A stretch of 64,000 nucleotides of DNA, from NCBI GenBank assembly GCA_007644065.1, contig VJWN01000011.1, positions 186,001 through 250,000 of the forward strand. The letters run 5' to 3'. Below the pieces are notes generated by a model that saw nothing but the letters and a program-made list of their open reading frames with translations, did not search any database and was not told the origin of the DNA. The position numbers and the translations under genes are program-made. Source of the DNA: Margaritispora aquatica (taxonomy: Eukaryota > Ascomycota > Leotiomycetes > Helotiales > Discinellaceae). Positions 56,608 through 64,000 of the stretch are shown in pieces. How positions within the stretch are numbered: the stretch's first letter is position 1; every line of letters begins with the position of its first letter.

Positions 56608-58932
56608 ATGGCACCATGGTCTTGTCCAAACGCTAACAGTCGAACAATAAAGAGGTCCACAAGTTTTGCAGCACTATCATCCAAGGATCAAAATACCGGA
56701 TCATATCCACTACCAACGAGAAGGTCGAGGCAAGTTGTGGAAGGAGTTTCGGCGCAGGCTGCCGTCTCGAAAGATATAGATTCACAACAGGACCACGCGA
56801 GAATGCCCTCGACAGCAGGTCCAAGGATGTACGAGAACCATATACCGTCTTTCATGTCTGTATATGGTATGGATACCGCACCAACTGAAAACTCCAGCTT
56901 GGGTCACCCACCAAAATTACACTCGACATACATTGAAGAGGAAGAAGAGCGGTCATTGGATGGTAATGAGAAGGATAGTGAGCATACACAGATACACTTA
57001 CATCAACACCGAGAAAGTACGTCGACACAGACCTCGGATTCCACTGATTCCTCGCCCACCACGACTATATCAACGGTTGACTCTTCTTCACTCTCAGATC
57101 CTTCCCCAAGCTCCTCACCTGAGTCGCCCATCACCCTCATTCCACTATCTTCGTTTACCGGGTCATCATTTGGCTTAGACTCCTTCCGTGGTTTGAAGAT
57201 GATTGATACAAGTCCTTCGCGATTAGCAATGAGCACCGAAAGACCCATGACATCTCCTTCACCGAGAAAGTTCAAGAACCCAAAGAGTCTTGCCTTGAAT
57301 TTGAACCCAAGCATAGAGGCATTCGAGTCTTCGGAACCTGCATCCCCTTCGTTCATCAAACCTCCAACTTTGACAGGCAGGAGGAAACCGAGCCTGTTAA
57401 GTTTAAATACTGGAGCAGCAAATACACTTTCTCTTTCAAAAGAAGCTCTTGCGTCTCCTTCGGTACCTACTATGCTTCAAAGACGAGGACTAAAACACTC
57501 AATATCTTCTCCTCAGATGTTAGCAACACCAAGCTTTGGGCCCAGCGGAGGAATGACTTTGGGAGAACGAAAGCCGACTCTAGGACTATCCAGGTTAAAG
57601 GAGTCCAATCTTGGTATGAAAACCTTCACAATCAACGAGGACGTTCCAGAGGTACCGGCTGTCACTCAAATGGCAACAAGAGTACCAGGTGTAGCAGTTG
57701 GAGGTGATAGTTTTGATCGACCACATTCCGGAGAAGATGCCAAATCTCCATCCTACCCTGAGGGTCCAATATTGATGCATGAGCCTAGCGTCCATCTCTA
57801 TCTAGAACCAAAGTTGGAGGAAGCCTTGGAATTTGATGTTATTATTAATGTGGCGAGAGAGGTCAAGAATCCATTCAAGGTGAAAGAGGAAGAAGAAGCA
57901 AGGTCTGAAGCCCAAGCTGTTACAGCACAGAAGTCATCAGACGAACAGCAGGAATTGAGTGACATCCCACCCGATACCGCTGTATCCATGATGTCCTTTA
58001 GAACGGCCTTTGAGACTCAGCCATCAGGATCCACAGAATCTTCACCAACGACACCAAAGCCAAATGTAGAAAAGAAATCTCCAGAATACATACACGTGCC
58101 ATGGGATCACAATACCGATGTCAAGGACGAACTCTGGGGCCTATGCGAGCTCATCGATGCAAGAACTAAAGACGGAAAGAGGGTGTTGGTCCATTGTCAA
58201 CAAGGTGCAAGTAGATCAGCCACCCTGATTATCGCGTACCATATGTATAAGAACCAAGAGCTTGGGCCGAACGAGGCATATTCTCAAGCACAGGCCAAGT
58301 CCCGATGGGTGAACCCTAACATGTCATTATTGTTCTCTTTGAACGACTTCAAAAAGGTCATTGACCAGAAGAAAGCAGAAAAGGCCAATACCATCCGAAA
58401 ACCAGTGGTGAAGCACAGGCCAACGTTATCAGCCGATGGTCTTGACATACCCGGTACTCCCTCGCGGGCGCGTGGAAATTCAACACCTAGCACGTCGGCA
58501 CGAGACACTGCATTGGCAACTTCGAATGCACGATTGGAGCCGACGGCTTATCCACCACCAGCAGTCCATGAAGAACCAGCAGCTCCCAGGCTAGGTGGCT
58601 TTGACTTCGGCTTTTCTAGCCTGACCATCAACGACGAACCTTCGCATAGTGGGATCAGTCCTTGGGGTGACTTGATGTCACCTCGGCTGACAGAAATGAC
58701 CGACAACCCTATTCAAAGTTTCGCACAAAGCTTCTCCCGAAGCTTTGCAACAGCTCCAGATGTACCACCAACACCTGCTCTTTTCTCCCCACGAGCTATG
58801 GAATTTCCCCGGTCGAGTTTCTTTCAACCAGCACCTCCCCCGAGGGTAGCTCTTGTTGTCGAGGAAGACCCCAGGAGTCCGCCAACCAAAGGAGAGGCGC
58901 CGATCATTCGATCAATAGACGATTTCCTGTAA
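56608..58932 (+). CDS. Dual-specificity protein phosphatase, MAP-kinase-phosphatase-like (Msg5-type)
   Basis: Intron-less. ATG at 56608 (context AACAAAATGGCACC) gives 774 residues; the frame is open upstream, but those residues look like leader. The first 390 residues are Ser/Thr/Pro-rich and disordered, with docking-like conserved islands (RSTSFAALSS, PSPRKFKNPKSLALNL, RGLKHSISSPQML). The catalytic domain spans about 405-600: FDVIINVAREVKNPF, then a low-complexity insertion of about 70 residues, then YIHVPWDHNT and the P-loop HCQQGASRS (529-537; nucleophile Cys530, Arg536), and AYSQAQAKSRWVNPNMSLL. All catalytic residues are present. Family members dephosphorylate Tyr and Thr of MAP kinases; yeast Msg5 acts on the pheromone and cell-wall pathways. 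The C-terminus is disordered. Confidence 0.88.
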   Translation: MAPWSCPNANSRTIKRSTSFAALSSKDQNTGSYPLPTRRSRQVVEGVSAQAAVSKDIDSQQDHARMPSTAGPRMYENHIPSFMSVYGMDTAPTENSSLGHPPKLHSTYIEEEEERSLDGNEKDSEHTQIHLHQHRESTSTQTSDSTDSSPTTTISTVDSSSLSDPSPSSSPESPITLIPLSSFTGSSFGLDSFRGLKMIDTSPSRLAMSTERPMTSPSPRKFKNPKSLALNLNPSIEAFESSEPASPSFIKPPTLTGRRKPSLLSLNTGAANTLSLSKEALASPSVPTMLQRRGLKHSISSPQMLATPSFGPSGGMTLGERKPTLGLSRLKESNLGMKTFTINEDVPEVPAVTQMATRVPGVAVGGDSFDRPHSGEDAKSPSYPEGPILMHEPSVHLYLEPKLEEALEFDVIINVAREVKNPFKVKEEEEARSEAQAVTAQKSSDEQQELSDIPPDTAVSMMSFRTAFETQPSGSTESSPTTPKPNVEKKSPEYIHVPWDHNTDVKDELWGLCELIDARTKDGKRVLVHCQQGASRSATLIIAYHMYKNQELGPNEAYSQAQAKSRWVNPNMSLLFSLNDFKKVIDQKKAEKANTIRKPVVKHRPTLSADGLDIPGTPSRARGNSTPSTSARDTALATSNARLEPTAYPPPAVHEEPAAPRLGGFDFGFSSLTINDEPSHSGISPWGDLMSPRLTEMTDNPIQSFAQSFSRSFATAPDVPPTPALFSPRAMEFPRSSFFQPAPPPRVALVVEEDPRSPPTKGEAPIIRSIDDFL

Positions 58933-60266
58933 GGGATTCTGAGATACATGCGAAGTGAACATTTTATTTGATGCTGCGTTTTCGTCTCGACTATAGCGAG
59001 GCATCCTACAAACTGGGGTGCCTGGAATTCAGTTGAGCACATTTGACTTTTCTTTTGTTGATTTCCGTACAGAGCCTGATTATTGGAGCCGGATGGCGTT
59101 TGAATAATGGACTTCGTTATAAAGAGGTCGGGTCGGCGCGTGTTGCTTGGGACTGATGTTCACATGGACAGCCGTTACTTAGCGATTGGGAGTGGAGTTG
59201 CTTGCATACATTAGTTTGGCGTTGATTTCGCTTTTGGGGAATTAGCAGAGGCTTCACTTGTCCTGCTCTGGCAGTGCGGGTGATGGAGCTTGCTTGAATC
59301 GAGATAGGAGATGAGCAAGTACAGATACGTACTCTTAATGAATACCAAGGAAGAAATGGGATGCAGATGAGCTCATCTGAGCTGGGACGAGGACGAGGGA
59401 TGGAAAATAGTGAATAAAGGACGCGCAAAGAAACAGGCACAAAGCATGGATTATAACCTCGTGCTTGCTGATGGGCTGAGAAATATTGGGTTTAGGGTAG
59501 CATGAAATGGAAATGGAAACGTTGAAAACAGATCTGATATGCTCTCCCTTTTTTGCTTTCTTTGTGCTTTAGTACCTTAGGTGAGAAGAGAGGGAGGGAG
59601 GAGGGGAGTTTTGAGACAGACAGAGTCCTGCTTTCCCTACCTTCCCCGGATTGGTAGAGTGAGTGAGTCCTGAACGCCACTCGGCAAGCCTGGAGCAGTG
59701 TAGTCCAGTGCAGTCCGGTGCGTATGTCTTCAACAAAAGCCGAATAAGGCAGAGCCTCGCTCTGTTCAGGATTTCTGGGGCTCTGGTTGTGTGGTAATCC
59801 AGTGTGGACTAGCCGAGGAGTGTCGATTTGGATATGGATAGCGAGTGGATGTCGATTTGGTGATTCCTAAAAGGGTGGGAGGGAGGGGGGGGGGAGAAAG
59901 AGATGGGAATATATGGACGGCGGAGGGAGAGGGGAGGGAGGCTATGAAGTCATATTCATATTCACCAGATTTGATCAGATGAGTGAGATACCCGAGACAG
60001 CACTACGGAGTATTGATATGTCTTCTAATCTACTGAATAATGAACACGGAACACTAGACACTAGACTAGACACTGAACACCGGATATTGAACACCGAATA
60101 TTGAATGCCTAGCCTACCTACCTACCTATCTACCTACCTATTGAAGAAGTCCAAATCCATCGGGAGACTCGGGAGGCAGACTCGAGAGGGAGGCAGAGGC
60201 AGAACTATTGCTTTCCTATCTTGTGCTGTCTTGTGCTGTCTTGACTAATTGTCTTCGCTTGGATCG

Positions 60267-60313
<47 letters not shown>

Positions 60314-61292
60314 AGATTAGATGAGATGGGGGGAAAAGACATGGTAAAAGTGTGGAGTGAGAGTCTAAAAGGGGGGAAATAAGCGAGAAGGCGGCGAGAC
60401 ATTGGTTTCCACTCTGTCCACCGAAGATGGTGGATGGTGGATGATCGGGATTGGGATTGATAATCGATAATTGATAATCTGGAATTCGATAGTTTGAATT
60501 GCGGATTGCAGATTGCAGATTGCAGATACGTCACTCCTCTTCCTCATCTCACTCACTCAGTCACTCATTCATCTCGCTCGTCTCTCATTCATGCCGCCCA
60601 AAGGAGATCTATCTCACCGACCTGACCCGACCTGGCCTGGCCTGGCCTGGCTTGAACGGGTGTGGACGAGTTTGTCTTGTCAGACTGACTAGACGGACGG
60701 CGCGATGTTCTTCACCACCACTGTGACTGGATTCGTAGGGTGGATGAGAGCAAGCAATTATAAGTGAAGATGAATTTAGAGATCTGGGAGTTGGGAATGC
60801 AGGTGGGCAGGCGGCAGACGTCGAGTCGAGATGGAAAATGGATTTGTAAAACGGGATGTATACGTTCGTTTAGTTAAGCAGGGCGGTAGAGTAAGACTAA
60901 GACTAAGACTAAAAGCTAGATGGATGGATAGATAGATAGATAGATAGATGCATTTGGTGTAAACTTAACATCATCTGATACTGTAAGTGAGTGTAGAGAA
61001 GACATTTTCCCCTCCATACCTGCTAGCTTCGCGATATGGTGATGTGATTGTGATATGATGCAACGAATGCAAATGTGGATTGATATAACGCCTGACACCA
61101 CCCAACAATGCAATTCGCTTTCTTGACACTGATCTCCACTTAGATCTAACGTCTCTTTGTCCTTTCTCTTTGATTTTTAATCTCTAATTTCCATCTCCAT
61201 CTATTTTTCAGCGCTCTAGGCGTATCTATCTACAATTCTAACGCCAACCTTACTCTCCCCTTGGCCACACTCAACAATTCACTAGGTGAGAT
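58933..61292. other. Gene-free stretch with several microsatellites
   Basis: Converging 3' ends flank this region. It contains simple repeats: ACCT-rich near 60112-60140, (CT)n at 60271-60311, GATTGCA repeats near 60505, GACTAA repeats near 60891, and GATA repeats near 60926. No gene seen. Confidence 0.55.
60271..60311. repeat. Microsatellite, (TC)n, about 41 bp
   Basis: Uninterrupted TC dinucleotides, seen directly. Confidence 0.95.
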
Positions 61293-62671
61293 CTACGAGC
61301 TCTTCTTCAACCTCGCCTCCTTCTTCGCCTTCTCCTTAGCGGCCTTCTCCCGTCGCTGAATCACGCCCTCGGCTCCAATGCCACCAAACACCAGTCCCAC
61401 GCCCATCCACTGCTTGCCGCCAAGGGTGTGTCCGAACGCGAAGACGGAGAGGATCATGGTGAGCATCTTCCTTGTTACTGTGATGGTGACGAGGAGGAGG
61501 GAGGAGAAGGTCGAGAGCGTGTAGACTTCGTTATAATTAGCACTGCATGTTGTGAGAGTGGAAGGGAGGATATCTTACAGATGAACACCTGTCCGATAGC
61601 ACCACACATAGCGAATCCTAGCACATCAAACCAAACACCTGGGTGACGAGCCATAAATGCCAATGCCTCCTTCAATTCACCACCACCACCTCTAACATCC
61701 ATACCCAAATATTGCCCCAATCCCGTCTGCACTAGATATGGACTCAATGCCAAATACGCAAACGTGAGAAGGGTGCTCATGATGTTGTTTGCGCACATCA
61801 TCTGGGGTCCAGTATATGGCTGGAAAGAGGTGAAGATCCAATCTTGCGTGGTATTCGTGAGGCCATCAAAAAGCAGATTAATGCCCAGGAGGAGAAGTCC
61901 CCAGGTAGCGTTCTTATCCGGATTAAGGGCCGACTTAGAGGGTTTTTTGGACCCAGAGCCCGCATGAAGTGTGAACACCGCCACGCCTGAAGTGACAGCC
62001 AACACGACCAGGTACTTGTACAGCGGGTACTTCTTCTGAAACAGCGTGATGTGGAGGAACATGACGGGAAGGAGCTTGCACGACTTTGCGAGGATGAACG
62101 TCACGTAGTCGATGTGGGCGAGCGAGGCATAGCCAAACGGCGAAGCCAGCGACGTCGTGACGGCCACCAGGAACAAGGGCACGAAGATGCGGCGGTTGGG
62201 GAAGATGGGCTTGGGTGTTGCGGCGCCCGCGGACTCGTAGCTCAGGTACATGTAGCCCACCAGGGCGGCGAAGACGGATTGGAAGGTGTTGAGGAAGACG
62301 GGGAATTTGAAGAGTTCGGGTTTGGAGGCGGGGCCGTAGGGAGTGGTCGTCAGGCGTTCTTGGAGGAGTGCCCATGTTATGCTGCGATCGAAGTTAGCTT
62401 GTGCCGTGGCTATGGTATGTTATGGGAGCTGGGAGACGTACAATGAACCGTATATGCCTAGCACTGCGAAGGCTAATTGCAATGCGCCGGCTTCCTTCTT
62501 CTCTTCCATGTCTTTAACTGGACTCCCTTTCGCATGGCCATTGCTGGCCTCTTTCATGGCCTTATCCAAATTCCTAGGACTCAGAGTCGATGCGCCGTTC
62601 GTCTCGTTCTTGTTGAAGTATTCCGAAGAGGGTTCTCGCCTCAATGGCGTGGTTTGTTTCGTTCGCGCCAT
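61293..62671 (-). CDS. hut1: UDP-galactose/nucleotide-sugar transporter homologue HUT1 (SLC35B1 type)
   Basis: Three exons, 62671-62442, 62381-61579 and 61525-61293, join in consistent phase to give 421 residues, the usual HUT1 length. The first splice restores YGSFITWALLQERLT; the second restores QVFIFYTLSTFSSLLLVTIT, followed by VTRKMLTMILSVFAFGH and the C-terminal KQWMGVGLVFGG. Multiple hydrophobic segments (such as FVPLFLVAVTTSLASPFGYA and YLVVLAVTSGVAVFTL) fit a ten-helix carrier. The protein ends with a Lys-rich tail (KEKAKKEARLKKSS), matching the dilysine-type ER retrieval signal of this family. Members sit in the ER membrane and exchange UDP-sugars or ATP. The third exon's acceptor (AACGAAG) lies unusually close to a CTAAT branch-like site. 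Confidence 0.92.
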
Positions 62672-63407
62672 GATGTCTGTATATCTTATTCTTCTCCCCA
62701 AGTCAAACGAACGTTGTAATGATTGATTGATTGATTGATTGGCAGCGAACTCTGCGCAGATTGCCAGGAAAGCCGAAAGGAAAGCAAATGGTATCTCAAA
62801 CAAGAAAATGAGAAAGAAAAAAAGAGAGAGAGGGTGGTCTGTAAAGCCAGCAAAGCGATTGAAGATATATATAAAGTAATACTTAACTTACTTTACTGCA
62901 AGCTGGCAACAATTCGAAATATCACTAAGTGAATTATCCGCCTTCGCCCACTGGGCTGATCCCTCGCCCTGCCCTGCCCTGCCCTGACGCTTTACCTGAT
63001 CCAGTGACCTCACCGCACTGATCTGCCGCCCCGCTCTCCAACTCGAGACAGCCGAGCCCGACTTCAACCATGCAATGTGCCCGAACCTCTCTTCGTTTTG
63101 ACAGCTTGCACTTCAGTTCAATCCAGCTCAATCCAGCTCAATCCAGTCCAGAGATCAACTTGACCACCAGATATACTTCGTTTGTCCGCAATCATATAGT
63201 CCGTCTCATTGAATTCTACATAGAAACTAAAGACAATCGATTGCGGACCCCATCGATTCGCTATATACCTTATTCTACCCCTCCACCCACACACCCCACT
63301 TCAATCGACTACACCACCACCACCACCACCTCTCTCAATCCAACCTCACAACCACAACCACAACCACCACCCAACTCAACCTCAAACCCAATCCCCAACC
63401 CCCAAAA
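62672..63407. other. Divergent promoter region
   Basis: Lies between the divergent hut1 and coactosin-like genes. It contains a short TGAT repeat (about 62718-62740), a CCCTG repeat near 62970 and a CCACCA/CAACCA-rich leader before the coactosin start. No gene seen. Confidence 0.55.
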
Positions 63408-63848
63408 ATGTCAGGTGCCGACTCCCCCGAAATCCTCGCCGCCTACGACGCCGTGCGCTCCGACAAAGACGCAACAACGTACCTAATAATCTCGTACGCC
63501 TCGGCGGTCGGGGACAAGCTGGTGCTGTCGTCGACGGGGACAGGGACGCTCAGCGAGGTAGCGGACAAGCTGGACCCGTCGCAGGCGCAGTACGCGTACG
63601 TGCGAGTCGAGTACGCCAACGACACGGAGTCGAAGCGGGTAAAGTTCGTGCTGGTCATCTGGATCGGGGAGGGCACCAAGGTGATGCGGAAGGCGCGGGT
63701 CAGCATTGAGAGCGGGACCGTGAAGAAGGTGCTGGGCCATCATAGCATTCAGGTCGATGCGAGGGATAAGGGGGACTTGGACGAGAAGGATATTGTGGTG
63801 AGGTTGAGGAAGGCCGGGGGTGCGGATTATAATGGTGGGAGGGGTTGA
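63408..63848 (+). CDS. Coactosin-like actin-binding protein (ADF-H domain)
   Basis: Intron-less, 146 residues, the usual size of a single ADF-homology domain protein. Family-like features in order: EILAAYDAVRSDKDATTYLI at the N-terminal helix and strand, an AYVRVEYANDTESKRVKF strand pair, FVLVIWIGEGTKVMRKARVS (the F-V-W-I-G core with basic actin-facing residues after it) and a long helix before the acidic turn. Coactosins bind F-actin and can protect it from capping. The start context is CCAAAAATGTC. C-terminus is Gly-rich (GGADYNGGRG). Confidence 0.88.
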   Translation: MSGADSPEILAAYDAVRSDKDATTYLIISYASAVGDKLVLSSTGTGTLSEVADKLDPSQAQYAYVRVEYANDTESKRVKFVLVIWIGEGTKVMRKARVSIESGTVKKVLGHHSIQVDARDKGDLDEKDIVVRLRKAGGADYNGGRG

Positions 63849-63852
63849 GGCA

Positions 63853-63882
63853 AGGTGAGGTGAGGTGAGGTGAGGTGAGGTG
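63853..63882. repeat. Microsatellite, (AGGTG)6
   Basis: Six perfect copies, starting four bases past the coactosin-like stop codon. Confidence 0.95.
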
Positions 63883-64000
63883 GCTTGGGGTTTGGAGTAT
63901 GGGTGGTTCTGTCCTGCTTTGGATGCGGATTTCGGTTTGCATGGAAAAGTATGTATGGTAGGTAGATGATCATTGAGCATTGGTGTGGATATTTGGGGAG

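Noticed and set aside
1..64000. tRNA genes and CRISPR arrays
   Set aside because: I found no cloverleaf with matching arms or GGTTCGA-type T-loop in a sensible place, and no spaced direct repeats; fungal DNA is not expected to carry CRISPR.

Overview
The window looks like chromosomal DNA of a filamentous ascomycete, most likely a leotiomycete of the Sclerotinia/Botrytis type. The lineage is an inference from protein style, not a measured match. Supporting signs are short GT-AG introns of about 45-210 bases, dispersed 5S rRNA genes, AT-rich blocks with decayed elements, low-complexity disordered proteins, and conserved fungal genes at the edges (metallophosphoesterase, HUT1-type nucleotide-sugar transporter, coactosin-like protein, MAP-kinase-phosphatase-like dual-specificity phosphatase).

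Layout. 1-8 kb: the 3' end of an unknown gene, a disrupted aspartic-protease-like locus with a Cys-rich tail, and a metallophosphoesterase. 8.6-17.7 kb: a CaaX-box protein, a multi-exon acidic protein and two small Lys-rich proteins. 18.4-19.6 kb: an aldo/keto reductase broken by an in-frame TAG. 21.5-27.8 kb: an intact nine-exon GHKL-ATPase of the sacsin/NO VEIN type, about 1941 residues. 28-45 kb: an accessory, AT-rich island. It holds an intact 5S rRNA gene, a large CHAT-protease NLR (STAND NTPase), a divergently transcribed gasdermin-like gene, two decayed multi-exon genes, and a 473-bp MITE inserted into one of them with a 10-bp target duplication. 44.5-64 kb: mostly housekeeping-type genes with long untranslated or intergenic DNA, plus a small relic at 53.5-53.9 kb carrying several stops.

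The most interesting system is the head-to-head pair at 30.1-36.5 kb. The NLR has a caspase-like CHAT domain (His in an HFDMHG motif, Cys in NACES), a P-loop NTPase core and a helical sensor region. The neighbouring 317-residue protein has the features of fungal gasdermins (HET-Q1/RCD-1 type): a pore-forming-type body followed by an acidic linker and a short C-terminal tail. By analogy with HET-Q1/HET-Q2 and bacterial CHAT/gasdermin pairs, the NLR probably senses a non-self cue and its CHAT domain clips the gasdermin tail to start regulated cell death. Both genes are open, while several nearby loci are decayed. The 5S rRNA gene starts only 11 bases past the NLR stop codon, and 5S fragments lie on the other side of the pair.

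All splice junctions are read by eye from GT/AG (or GC/AG) signals and frame continuity. No homology search was possible, so family names rest on motif recognition.
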